A DNA stretch of 56,846 bases, taken from positions 1-56,846 of the forward strand of contig CAMIKG010000023.1 of the NCBI GenBank assembly GCA_946221915.1. The letters run 5' to 3'. The position numbers and the translations under genes are program-made. Of this stretch, positions 35,628 through 44,524 are shown piece after piece (position 1 is the first letter of the stretch; each line of letters begins with the position of its first letter). A model generated the notes under the pieces. It saw only the letters and a list, made by a program, of their open reading frames with translations, was not told the DNA's origin and made no database searches. The DNA comes from an uncultured Erwinia sp. (lineage in GTDB: Bacteria; Pseudomonadota; Gammaproteobacteria; Enterobacterales; Enterobacteriaceae).

Positions 35628-36359
35628 TCAGTTGCCGTGAGGCTTGATGTCAAACCCTTGCTCCTGCCAATGTGCTAACTGTTCCTGCTGACTGCGCGTC
35701 AGCTTTTTGCCGGTCCAGAGAAAAAGCGTCTGGCCGGGAAAGATTTCTGGTCGCAGGGAATCCAGTGGTTCTGCTAATACATCAATGCGCCAGCCTTGCT
35801 GTGACAGACGCCAGGCTTCGAGCCACAGACGGGTGCGATCGTCGGCACCCCAGCCAATCAACAGGGCATCTTTTCCCGCTTTTTTACGCGAACCAGTCAG
35901 GCAAAATGCGGCGTAATCGATCAGTGCGCCATCCAGCAGGCTGTTCATGGCCCTGGCCGTGGTCTGGTCGAGGCCAAGACGCTGACGCACCGGGATGATG
36001 ACATTATCTATTAGCGCATCTGCAGGGTTTTCGCGACCCATTGTCGCAATTTTTACCCGCAACTTTGACGGGCGCACGCTGCGCAGCACCGCCATCAGCT
36101 CATCCTGTAATGTCTGCCAGCCATCCCCGGCATGGACGTGCTCACCCTCCAGCAGGGCTTTCACTTTCCCTACCGGCACACCACTTTCGATCCAGCGCTT
36201 AATTTCTTCGATGCGCTCAATATCTTCGTCATCAAACTGACGATGACCACCTTCCGACCGCTGTGGTTTCAACAAACCATAACGACGTTGCCACGCACGT
36301 AGCGTTACCGGGTTAATTCCACAGCGCTCGGCGACTTCACCGATGCTATAAACGGCCAT
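35628..36359 (-). CDS. mlrA: MerR-family regulator MlrA
   Basis: DNA-binding regulator of 243 residues, the same length as E. coli MlrA, which activates csgD and so curli formation. The MerR helix-turn-helix MAVYSIGEVAERCGINPVTL opens the protein, with RAWQRRYGLLKPQRSEGGHR as the wing. The C-terminal domain resembles the cobalamin-binding fold of CarH/LitR but lacks its DxHxxG motif. AGAGGAAAAAC precedes ATG 36359. Here it heads a nine-gene run that ends at DUF3833. Confidence 0.93.
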   Translation of the reverse strand: MAVYSIGEVAERCGINPVTLRAWQRRYGLLKPQRSEGGHRQFDDEDIERIEEIKRWIESGVPVGKVKALLEGEHVHAGDGWQTLQDELMAVLRSVRPSKLRVKIATMGRENPADALIDNVIIPVRQRLGLDQTTARAMNSLLDGALIDYAAFCLTGSRKKAGKDALLIGWGADDRTRLWLEAWRLSQQGWRIDVLAEPLDSLRPEIFPGQTLFLWTGKKLTRSQQEQLAHWQEQGFDIKPHGN

Positions 36360-36412
36360 GTTTTTCCTCTGTCTTTGCGGCTTCTCTGTCAACGTTAGCC
36401 TGAGATGGCATG

Positions 36413-36439
36413 TTGTACAACTATTATTTAATTGTACAA
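36413..36439. promoter_or_regulatory. MlrA-type palindrome upstream of mlrA
   Basis: TTGTACA at 36413-36419 and TGTACAA at 36433-36439 form a perfect inverted repeat with a 13-base gap. The published E. coli MlrA site, as I recall, is TTGTACA-N12-TGTACAA flanked by A/T. It lies 54 bases before mlrA, consistent with self-regulation of the whole cluster. Confidence 0.65.
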
Positions 36440-36466
36440 GTTGACCTTCCGCAAATTATTGGTTAG

Positions 36467-36499
36467 ATCTCAAATATGAGATTTAATCCCTAATTTGAG
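36467..36499. promoter_or_regulatory. Dyad upstream of XRE-cupin gene
   Basis: ATCTCA-AATA-TGAGAT (36467-36482) is a perfect dyad, and CTCAAAT (36469) pairs again with ATTTGAG (36493-36499). It sits directly before the regulator gene at 36508, so self-repression is likely. Confidence 0.5.
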
Positions 36500-36507
36500 A
36501 AGTTAAT

Positions 36508-37071
36508 ATGACGCAACAGGAAAGCACCGAGCAACGGCTGGCGCAGAGGCTGGCGGAACTGCGTCTGGCGCGCGGCTGGTCGCTGGAGGAACTGGCTGAG
36601 ACAACCGGTATTAGCCGGGCGTCGCTGTCACGCATTGAGCGTGCAGAGACCAGTCCGACGGCGACATTGCTGAATAAATTGTGTGCGGCGTATGGCCTGA
36701 CGATGTCGCGCTTACTCAGCGATGTGGAAGAGAACAGTGTGCAGCACCTGCGCCCGGCGCAGCAGATGGTGTGGCTGGACAAAGAGCACGGTTTTGAACG
36801 GCGCAGTCTGTCGCCGCCCGCCAGCGCTTTCCGCGCCGAGCTGGTGGAAGGGAAATTGTGCGCCGGGGCGCGCATCGAATATGACACGCCGCCGCTGGCG
36901 GGCCTTGAACAACATATCTGGTTGCTGGCGGGGGTGCTGGAGATTAGCGTTAATGGTCAGCACTGGCGGCTGGAAGCGGGTGACTGCCTGCGTTTTCATC
37001 TGTTTGGTCAATCTTCTTTTCACGCGCCGGAAGGGCTGGCGCATTACGCACTGGTGGTATGCCGTCCATGA
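36508..37071 (+). CDS. XRE-family regulator with cupin domain
   Basis: Cytosolic regulator of 187 residues. An XRE helix-turn-helix (SLEELAETTGISRASLSRIE) occupies about 12-65. A C-terminal cupin (HIWLLAGVLEISVNG, then LEAGDCLRFH) presumably binds a small ligand. The stop overlaps the first GNAT gene as ATGA, giving a three-gene operon. The ligand is unknown; related regulators control polyamine or amino-acid pathways. Confidence 0.87.
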   Translation: MTQQESTEQRLAQRLAELRLARGWSLEELAETTGISRASLSRIERAETSPTATLLNKLCAAYGLTMSRLLSDVEENSVQHLRPAQQMVWLDKEHGFERRSLSPPASAFRAELVEGKLCAGARIEYDTPPLAGLEQHIWLLAGVLEISVNGQHWRLEAGDCLRFHLFGQSSFHAPEGLAHYALVVCRP

Positions 37072-37589
37072 TTGATTACGAAATATTGAGCGCCGGACAG
37101 GCGCAGCAGGAACATGCGGCGCTTTGCGCGGTGCTGACAGGGTGTGTGGAACAGGGGGCCAGCGTCGGATTTATTGATGCCGCTGACCAGTCAGCGATCG
37201 CCCGTTTCTGGCAGGACGCGGTGTACAGCATCGCCAGTGGCGACAAAACGTTGCTGGTGGCACGCGATGGTGGCCGCATTGTGGCGACTGTGATGGTGGT
37301 GCTGGGAATGATGCCAAATGGCGCGCATCGGGCGGAGATCAGCAAGCTGCTGGTGCATCCTGCTGCGCGCCGTCAGGGCATTGCCCGCCAGCTGATGCTG
37401 CAGGCGGAGCAGATCGCACGCGCAGCGCAACGCAGCCTGCTGGTGCTGGATACGCGCAGTGGTGATGTGGCCGAACAACTCTATCTGTCGCTTGGCTGGC
37501 AGGTGGCGGGCATGATCCCGTGGTTTGCGCGCTCCACGGCGGGGGAAATGGATGCCACCACGGTAATGTATAAACGGCTGGAGCCCTGA
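37068..37589 (+). CDS. GNAT N-acetyltransferase
   Basis: Acetyl-CoA-dependent N-acyltransferase of 173 residues. The CoA-binding motif A appears as EISKLLVHPAARRQGIARQLM at about 90-110. ATG 37068 overlaps the upstream stop. The substrate is unknown. It is operonic with an XRE-cupin regulator and a second GNAT. Confidence 0.85.
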   Translation: MIDYEILSAGQAQQEHAALCAVLTGCVEQGASVGFIDAADQSAIARFWQDAVYSIASGDKTLLVARDGGRIVATVMVVLGMMPNGAHRAEISKLLVHPAARRQGIARQLMLQAEQIARAAQRSLLVLDTRSGDVAEQLYLSLGWQVAGMIPWFARSTAGEMDATTVMYKRLEP

Positions 37590-37590
37590 G

Positions 37591-38055
37591 ATGACTGATA
37601 ATGCCGGGGTTATCGTCAGACGTGAAAATGTTAATTCGGCGGATGCGCAGGCATTAATGGCCCAGCTTTCCGCTGTGCTGCAACGAATTACCGGCGACAG
37701 CGGGCAAAGCTCATTTCAGGCATCTGACCTGCAACAGCCTGCCGCCTGCTTTGCCATCGCGCGCGACCAGCAGGGCAATGCGCTGGGGTGTGGCGCTTTA
37801 CGTCCGCTGAAGCAGGGAGTGGCGGAGTTAAAACGGATGTTTACCCGCTATGCAGCGCAGGGCATCGGTTCTGCGTTACTGTATTTTCTTGAAGCGGAAG
37901 CTGCTCTGCTGGGCTACCGGGAAATCTGGCTGGAAACCCGCCGGGTTAACCAGCAGGCCGTGGGCTTTTACCTGCGTCACGGCTATCAGCCCATTGCCCG
38001 TTACGGCCGATATATAACGAATCCGCAGGCGCTGTGTTTCGCCAAAGTGTTGTGA
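37591..38055 (+). CDS. GNAT N-acetyltransferase
   Basis: Second N-acyltransferase of the operon, 154 residues. Motif A is ELKRMFTRYAAQGIGSALLYFLE (split) near 75-97, with NQQAVGFYLRHGYQP at the C-terminus. It starts one base after the preceding stop. The substrate is unknown. Confidence 0.84.
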   Translation: MTDNAGVIVRRENVNSADAQALMAQLSAVLQRITGDSGQSSFQASDLQQPAACFAIARDQQGNALGCGALRPLKQGVAELKRMFTRYAAQGIGSALLYFLEAEAALLGYREIWLETRRVNQQAVGFYLRHGYQPIARYGRYITNPQALCFAKVL

Positions 38056-38071
38056 TGATAAGCCGCGCTAG

Positions 38072-38590
38072 CTATGCGGCCAGTGCCTTAATCAAATAGG
38101 GGAAGAGTTGCGCCAGAAAAAGCGCGCTGACCACCCAGACGATAATGCGGTTTTTGGCATCAATGATATCGGTTTTTGTCGCGTAGTTGGATTTAATCAC
38201 CGCGACATCAATTTTCAGTTCCTGGACATCGGTTTTCAGAACGCTGACATCGGTCTTCAACAGCGCTACGTCTGTTTTCAGCATTGACACATCTGTTTTC
38301 AGTATGGCCACATCGGTTTTCAATACTTCAACGTCCGTTTTTAGTACATTAACATCGTTTTTTAGCACATTAACGTCCGTTTTTAGAACATTAACATCGT
38401 TTTTTAGCACATTAACGTCCGTTTTTAGTACATTAACATCCGTTTTAAGTACATTAACATCAGTTTTCAGCACGCCAATATCGGTTTCCAGTTTCCCGAG
38501 TCTTACCTGCATTGCAGCACCTCCATTGTGTTTGTTATCAGGCGAAGGAAATATTCCCCGTGTCACTTTCGCCTGTTTTGCAGTGTTCAT
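38072..38590 (-). CDS. Heptad-repeat coiled-coil protein with C-terminal membrane anchor
   Basis: Unrecognised 172-residue protein. Residues 40-130 are thirteen tandem seven-residue units of the form VLKTDVN, a near-perfect coiled coil with a hydrophobic a/d pattern. Residues about 147-168 (RIIVWVVSALFLAQLFPYL) form one membrane span at the C-terminus. GAGGTTAAAAT precedes ATG 38590. The DNA is AT-rich compared with neighbours and internally duplicated. It looks like a tail-anchored trimeric or dimeric coil; partner and function are unknown. Confidence 0.72.
   Translation of the reverse strand: MNTAKQAKVTRGIFPSPDNKHNGGAAMQVRLGKLETDIGVLKTDVNVLKTDVNVLKTDVNVLKNDVNVLKTDVNVLKNDVNVLKTDVEVLKTDVAILKTDVSMLKTDVALLKTDVSVLKTDVQELKIDVAVIKSNYATKTDIIDAKNRIIVWVVSALFLAQLFPYLIKALAA
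38201..38473. repeat. 21-base tandem repeats (coding)
   Basis: Thirteen 21-base units encode the heptads. Some 42-base double units are nearly identical, showing recent slippage or duplication, so copy number is probably variable between strains. Confidence 0.8.
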
Positions 38591-38634
38591 ATTTTAACCT
38601 CGCTCCTTGTGGTTGTCGCGCGTTTCCTGGCCCT

Positions 38635-38654
38635 TACTGTGTAAAGATTCAGCG
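38635..38654. promoter_or_regulatory. LexA-like box between coiled-coil gene and dinG
   Basis: TA-CTG-N10-CAG (CTG at 38637-38639, CAG at 38650-38652) has the LexA core with a good left half TACTGT and a poor right half. dinG is LexA-controlled in E. coli, but this site is about 170 bases from the dinG start. Confidence 0.3.
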
Positions 38655-38825
38655 GTTTAGTGACAGTGAAACATGGGTTTGCAGCATGGGGTAGTGAAAC
38701 ATGCAGAATCTGGAAGGCATTACGCATATACTAAACTTCACCGCGCATGCAGGTGCACCTAACATCCCCGTAGTGCATAATATCCGCTACACCATTTGCA
38801 ACTAATTGATAGTAAAAGATAACGC

Positions 38826-40979
38826 ATGCTCACTGCCGCGCTGAAAGCGCAAATTGCTCAATGGTATAAGGCCCTGCAGCAACAGGTTCCTGATTTTATT
38901 CCGCGTGCGCCGCAGCGACAGATGATCGCGGAAGTGGCGAAAACCCTTGCGGGCGATGCCGGGCGTCATCTGGCGATCGAAGCCCCCACCGGCGTCGGGA
39001 AAACCCTTTCCTATCTGCTTCCGGGGATCGCCATCAGCCGCGCCCAGGAGAAACCGCTGGTGATCAGTACCGCCAATGTCGCGTTACAGGACCAGATTTT
39101 CACCAAGGATTTACCGCTGCTGCAGAAGATCATCCCCGATCTGAAATTCACCGCGGCGTTCGGTCGTGCTCGCTATGTCTGCCCGCGCAATTTATCAGCA
39201 CTGGCGGCGGATCAGGATCAGCAGGGTGACCTGCTGCTGTTCCTTGATGATGAGCTGACGGCCAGTAAAGACGAACGCGCCCAGTGCGCCACGCTGCAGA
39301 AAAATCTCGATCGCCATCAATGGGATGGCCTGCGCGACCACAGTGACGACGCGATTGAAGATTCGTTATGGCAGCGCCTGAGCACCGATAAAGCCAGCTG
39401 TCTGGGACATAACTGTCACTGGTATCGCCAGTGCCCCTTCTTTGTCGCGCGGCGCGAAATTGAAGACGCCGATGTGGTGGTGGCCAACCATGCGCTGGTG
39501 ATGGCCGCGCTGGAAAATGAGTCGGTGCTGCCACCGGCAAAACATCTGCTGCTGGTGCTGGACGAAGGCCATCACTTACCGGAAGTGGCGCGCGATGCGC
39601 TGGAGATCAGCGGCGAGATCACGCCTGGCTGGGTCAGCCTGCAGCTCGATCTGTTTGTACGCCTGGTCGAACAGTGCATGGCGCAGTTCCGGCCTAAATC
39701 ACCGCCGCCGCTGGCGAATAGCGAGCGCCTGAAAGGCCACTGTGAGGAAGTACGTGAGCAGTTGCAGATGCTGTCGGCGATGCTGGCGCTGTGGCTGCCG
39801 AAAAATGAGATTGAGGGTGAGCACCGTTTTGAGATGGGGCTGCTGCCGGAAGAGTTGCTGACGCTGTGCGCGCGGCTGTTCAAACTCAGTGACGCGCTGC
39901 GTGGCCTCTCCGAAGCGTTTCTCAACGATCTGGGCGATAAAACCGGTCAGTATGATGTGGTGCGCCTGCACCGCACACTGCTGCAGATGAACCGTGCCTT
40001 CGCCTGGTTTGAATCGTTCAGCAAACTGTGGCGACTCGCGGCGCTGGAGCAGACCTCCGGTGCGCCGGTGTCGAAATGGGTGACGCGGGAAAACCGTGAC
40101 GGCAATGCGCATCTTTGGTTTCACTGTGCCGGTATCCGCGTCAGCGATCAGCTGGAAAAACTGCTGTGGCGCAAAGTGCCGCATGTGGTGGTCACTTCCG
40201 CCACGCTGCGTTCACTGAACAGCTTCAACCGGCTGCAGGAGATGTCCGGGCTGAACCAAAACAAGGACGACCGTTTTGTCGCGCTGGATTCGCCGTTTAA
40301 TCATATCGAGCAGGGTAAACTGGTGATCCCGCAGATGCGTTACGAGCCGATGCTTGCCAGCGAGCCAGAGCATATTGCTGAAATGGCGCACTTCTTCCGC
40401 CAGCATATTGCGCAGGGGCAGCATAAAGGCATTCTGGTGCTGTTCGCCAGCGGGCGCGCCATGCAGTTGTTTCTCAGCCACGTCACATCGCTGCGCCTGA
40501 TGATGCTGGTGCAGGGTGACAAACCACGCAGCCGGCTGATAGCGCTGCACCGTCAGCGGGTGGAGCAGGGGGAAACCAGTATTCTTGTGGGGTTGCAGTC
40601 GTTTGCCGAGGGGCTGGATCTGAAAGGCGAGCTGCTGTCGCAGGTGCACATTCACAAAATTGCTTTCCCGCCGGTAGACAGTCCGGTAATTTTGACCGAA
40701 GGCGAGTGGCTGAAAAGCCTGAAGCGTTACCCGTTTGAGGTCCAGAGTCTGCCGAGCGCCTCGTTTAATCTGATTCAGCAGGTAGGCCGTTTGATCCGCA
40801 GTCATCACTGTTTTGGTGAGATTGTGATCTACGATCGACGGCTGATCAGCAAAGGTTACGGTGCGCGCCTGCTGGCCGCGCTGCCGGTTTTCCCGATTGA
40901 GCAACCGGCGATGCCGGAGGGCGAACCGCCGAAAGTGGTGCGTGAGACAAAGACGAAAAAAACCAGACGGCGGCGTTAA
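38826..40979 (+). CDS. dinG: ATP-dependent DNA helicase DinG
   Basis: Iron-sulfur SF2 helicase (5-prime to 3-prime) of 717 residues that unwinds R-loops and DNA structures during the SOS response. Walker A is EAPTGVGKT (52-60). The four Fe-S cysteines are Cys119, Cys192, Cys197 and Cys203. The DEGH box is at 246-249, and QQVGRLIRS is the late helicase motif. Length and spacing match E. coli DinG. ybiB follows, as in E. coli. Confidence 0.96.
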   Translation: MLTAALKAQIAQWYKALQQQVPDFIPRAPQRQMIAEVAKTLAGDAGRHLAIEAPTGVGKTLSYLLPGIAISRAQEKPLVISTANVALQDQIFTKDLPLLQKIIPDLKFTAAFGRARYVCPRNLSALAADQDQQGDLLLFLDDELTASKDERAQCATLQKNLDRHQWDGLRDHSDDAIEDSLWQRLSTDKASCLGHNCHWYRQCPFFVARREIEDADVVVANHALVMAALENESVLPPAKHLLLVLDEGHHLPEVARDALEISGEITPGWVSLQLDLFVRLVEQCMAQFRPKSPPPLANSERLKGHCEEVREQLQMLSAMLALWLPKNEIEGEHRFEMGLLPEELLTLCARLFKLSDALRGLSEAFLNDLGDKTGQYDVVRLHRTLLQMNRAFAWFESFSKLWRLAALEQTSGAPVSKWVTRENRDGNAHLWFHCAGIRVSDQLEKLLWRKVPHVVVTSATLRSLNSFNRLQEMSGLNQNKDDRFVALDSPFNHIEQGKLVIPQMRYEPMLASEPEHIAEMAHFFRQHIAQGQHKGILVLFASGRAMQLFLSHVTSLRLMMLVQGDKPRSRLIALHRQRVEQGETSILVGLQSFAEGLDLKGELLSQVHIHKIAFPPVDSPVILTEGEWLKSLKRYPFEVQSLPSASFNLIQQVGRLIRSHHCFGEIVIYDRRLISKGYGARLLAALPVFPIEQPAMPEGEPPKVVRETKTKKTRRRR

Positions 40980-41013
40980 ATGTCGTGTCACCCGATCAGG
41001 AAGCACAGAGCTT

Positions 41014-41991
41014 ATGGAATATACCAAAATCATCAAAGAAGTCGGGCGCGGTAAAAACCATGCGCGCGACATTGACCGTGAGACAGCGCGTGAACTCTAC
41101 CGCAGCATGCTGGCGGGCGAAGTGCCGGAGCTTGAGCTGGGCGGCCTGCTGATTGCGCTGCGCATTAAAGGCGAAGGCGAAGAGGAGATGCTGGGCTTTT
41201 ACGAGGCGATGCAGGAACGGATGATGCGCCTGACGCCACCCGCTGGCCGACCGCAGCCGGTTGTGATCCCCAGCTATAACGGTGCGCGCAGGCAGGCGAA
41301 TCTGACGCCGCTGCTGGCGTTGCTGTTGTCGAAGCTGGGCTTGCCGGTGGTGGTTCACGGTGTCAGCAATGACGCCACGCGCGTTACCAGTGAAGCAGTA
41401 TTTGCGGCGCTGCACATTGCGGCGGCAACGGACGCGCAAACGGCTCAGCAGCAGCTCGACAACGGAGAACTGGTGTTTCTGACGGTGAATACGCTGTGTG
41501 CGCCGCTGGCGACGCAGCTTGACCTGCGCTGGCGCATGGGGGTGCGTAACAGCGCCCATACGCTGGCGAAACTGGCGACGCCGTTTGGCCCAGAGGAAGC
41601 CTTACGCCTGTCGAGCGTGTCGCATCCGGAATATATTCCGCGGGTGGCAAAATTCTTCAGCGCGATTGGTGGCACCGCGCTGCTGATGAATGGCACGGAA
41701 GGTGAAGTGTATGCAAACCCGCAGCGCTGCCCGGCCATTAATCTGATTAGCCCGCACCAGCCGGAACCTTTATTACTGCAGCCACGTGAAGATGAGCCTG
41801 CAGCAGAGGATGAAGAGTTGCCGTCAGCAAAAGATGCCGAAGTGACGGCGGGCTGGACCCAGCGTGTGCTGAATAAAGATTTGCCGGTACCGCAGGCGCT
41901 GCGCCTGCAGATCGCCTGCTGTCTGGTCGCGGTCGGGCAGGTGGCAGATGTGGAAGACGGTCTGGCGCGCCTGGCGGCTGAGGGCTATTAA
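41014..41991 (+). CDS. ybiB: DNA-binding protein YbiB (TrpD2 family)
   Basis: Cytosolic protein of 325 residues with the fold of anthranilate phosphoribosyltransferase. Relatives bind nucleic acid without sequence specificity and lack enzyme activity. MEYTKIIKEVGRGKNHARD and LPVVVHGVSNDATRVTSEAVF match E. coli YbiB. The 34-base gap after dinG suggests co-transcription and a role in DNA damage tolerance. A terminator follows. Confidence 0.93.
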   Translation: MEYTKIIKEVGRGKNHARDIDRETARELYRSMLAGEVPELELGGLLIALRIKGEGEEEMLGFYEAMQERMMRLTPPAGRPQPVVIPSYNGARRQANLTPLLALLLSKLGLPVVVHGVSNDATRVTSEAVFAALHIAAATDAQTAQQQLDNGELVFLTVNTLCAPLATQLDLRWRMGVRNSAHTLAKLATPFGPEEALRLSSVSHPEYIPRVAKFFSAIGGTALLMNGTEGEVYANPQRCPAINLISPHQPEPLLLQPREDEPAAEDEELPSAKDAEVTAGWTQRVLNKDLPVPQALRLQIACCLVAVGQVADVEDGLARLAAEGY

Positions 41992-41994
41992 GCC

Positions 41995-42018
41995 GGCGGC
42001 GCAAAAGTGCCGCCTTTT
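41995..42018 (+). terminator. Terminator of dinG-ybiB
   Basis: GGCGGC (41995-42000) pairs with GCCGCC (42009-42014), followed by TTTTG. Confidence 0.65.
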
Positions 42019-42026
42019 GCTACGCG

Positions 42027-43196
<1,170 letters not shown>

Positions 43197-43374
43197 TACT
43201 ACACTTTCTCCAGATGATTGCCGCATTCACCTTTTTACCCTGCGCCGCTGTCGCAGGCAACGAAACTTTGTGAGGCCGGTTAGATATTCGCCGATATGAG
43301 ATGGCGATACCGCGCGCGTGTTCTAAACCTGAACTGTTGGTGTGCTTTTTTTGTGCACTGATGGTGCGCGTGCG

Positions 43375-43389
43375 TGGCGGTTTGCGCCA
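43375..43389. promoter_or_regulatory. Dyad upstream of sigma-54 promoter
   Basis: TGGCG-GTTTG-CGCCA is a perfect five-base dyad about 50 bases before the -24 element. It could bind an enhancer-binding protein or another activator, though NtrC-type enhancers usually lie farther out. Confidence 0.35.
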
Positions 43390-43438
43390 TAAGCGGGCAG
43401 GAGAAAAACAGAAAGGCCGACACAGCGGGCTGCGCGGG

Positions 43439-43455
43439 TTGGCATTGCTCTTGCA
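43439..43455 (+). promoter_or_regulatory. Sigma-54 (RpoN) promoter
   Basis: TTGGCATTGCTCTTGCA carries the invariant GG (43441-43442) and GC (43453-43454) with exactly ten bases between, and TGGCA/TTGCA flanks of the -24/-12 consensus. Transcription would start near 43465, inside the following palindrome. Sigma-54 control points to nitrogen or special carbon regulation of the ABC operon. Confidence 0.75.
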
Positions 43456-43461
43456 TTAACT

Positions 43462-43471
43462 TGTATATACA
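43462..43471. promoter_or_regulatory. HutC-type operator palindrome (ABC operon)
   Basis: TGTATATACA is a perfect ten-base palindrome within CTTGTATATACATG. It fits the TGTA-N2-TACA pattern reported for HutC, the GntR-family repressor of histidine utilisation. It overlaps the inferred sigma-54 start site, a position suited to repression. A 9/10 match lies at the hutH promoter. Confidence 0.65.
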
Positions 43472-43525
43472 TGGGCGTACAGGGCTATAACAGCTCGCCG
43501 TCTCACTCACCAGAAGGAAACCAAC

Positions 43526-44509
43526 ATGCTTTCTCTCCGTGCGTTGAAACACTCTCTCGCCGCTGCCTGCTGTTTTGGTCTGCTGGCGTCCACTGCCACC
43601 TTTGCCGCTCCGGAAGCCGGCACGCTGAAAATGGGGGTTGAACCCTGGCTCGGCTACGGACAGTGGCATGTTGCGCAGGAACATGACCTGTTTAAAAAAC
43701 AGGGATTTGAAAACGTTGAAGTGATTAACTTCGCCGAAGACAAAGATATTAACGCGGCGCTCGCCAGCGGGCAAATCGATGCGGCAAATATCGCGACGCA
43801 TACCGCGATGGGCATGATCTCCGCCGGGCTGCCGGTAAAAATTGTGCTGCTGCTGGACCAGAGCAATACCGCCGATGCGATGCTGGTGTCGCCGGACGTG
43901 AAGTCATTACAGGATCTGAAAGGCAAACAGGTGGCGTATGAAGAGGGCACCACCAGCGATATTCTGCTGCGCAGCGCGCTGGCGTCGGCAGGACTGGCGT
44001 TCAGTGATATCAAGCCGGTGCCGATGCCTGCAGCCTCTGCGGGCAGTGCGCTGATCGCCAAACGTGTGCCGGTGGCGGTGACCTATGAACCCTACCTGTC
44101 GGTAGCGATGCAGGGCGATCCCAGCCTGAAAATGCTCTACAGCGGCCACTCCGATCCTGGCCTGATCAGCGATGTGCTGGTGGTACGCGACGACGTGATC
44201 AAAAACAAGCCGGGGCAGATCGCCGCGCTGCTTAAAACCTGGGATGCCGCGCTGGCGCACTATCAGGCGAATACCGCAGCCGATCGCGCCATCATCGCCA
44301 AAGCTGTCGGCGCGTCGGCGGAAGAGCTGAAAACCGCTTTTGACGGCGTGAAATATTACAGCCTCGCGGAAAACAAACAGGTACTGAGCCATGACTTCAC
44401 CAGCAAAACCTTCCCTCATGTCCTGAAAGCGGCGACCGACGCCGGCATTGTGCAGCAGCCGGTTACCCCGGCGCAGGTGATTGACGCCAGTTTCGTCAAT
44501 GCCGAGTAG
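43526..44509 (+). CDS. NitT/TauT-family ABC substrate-binding protein
   Basis: Periplasmic binding protein of 327 residues, signal peptide ending near TFAA (residues 24-28). MGVEPWLGYGQWHVAQEHDL (split), NAALASGQIDAANI and GKQVAYEEGTTSD are hallmarks of the NrtA/SsuA/TauA/ThiY fold. The solute could be a sulfonate, nitrate/cyanate, or a pyrimidine- or imidazole-like compound. GAAGGAAACC precedes the ATG. It is the first gene of a seven-gene operon under a sigma-54 promoter. Confidence 0.88.
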   Translation: MLSLRALKHSLAAACCFGLLASTATFAAPEAGTLKMGVEPWLGYGQWHVAQEHDLFKKQGFENVEVINFAEDKDINAALASGQIDAANIATHTAMGMISAGLPVKIVLLLDQSNTADAMLVSPDVKSLQDLKGKQVAYEEGTTSDILLRSALASAGLAFSDIKPVPMPAASAGSALIAKRVPVAVTYEPYLSVAMQGDPSLKMLYSGHSDPGLISDVLVVRDDVIKNKPGQIAALLKTWDAALAHYQANTAADRAIIAKAVGASAEELKTAFDGVKYYSLAENKQVLSHDFTSKTFPHVLKAATDAGIVQQPVTPAQVIDASFVNAE

Positions 44510-44524
44510 TTCCGGAGGCTATGC

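Larger units (their letters stand above)
43197..43525. other. Divergent promoter region, amidohydrolase / ABC operon
   Basis: This 329-base interval contains no gene. From left to right it holds an imperfect TGCACT-GAT-GGTGCG dyad at 43354-43368, the dyad TGGCG-N5-CGCCA at 43375-43389, a sigma-54 promoter at 43439-43455 and the TGTATATACA palindrome at 43462-43471. The leader and ribosome site of the binding-protein gene follow. Confidence 0.7.

Noticed and set aside
35628..36359. Cobalamin-dependent light sensor LitR/CarH
   Set aside because: The C-terminal domain lacks the DxHxxG cobalamin motif, and length and position match MlrA.
38201..38473. Regular 21-base repeats that could suggest CRISPR or a satellite
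   Set aside because: The units are contiguous with no spacers and keep one reading frame encoding perfect heptads with a good ribosome site, so they are coding.
43354..43368. NtrC enhancer site TGCACT-GAT-GGTGCG
   Set aside because: The half-sites resemble NtrC boxes but the gap is two bases shorter than in the enhancers I remember, so I do not call it as a site.
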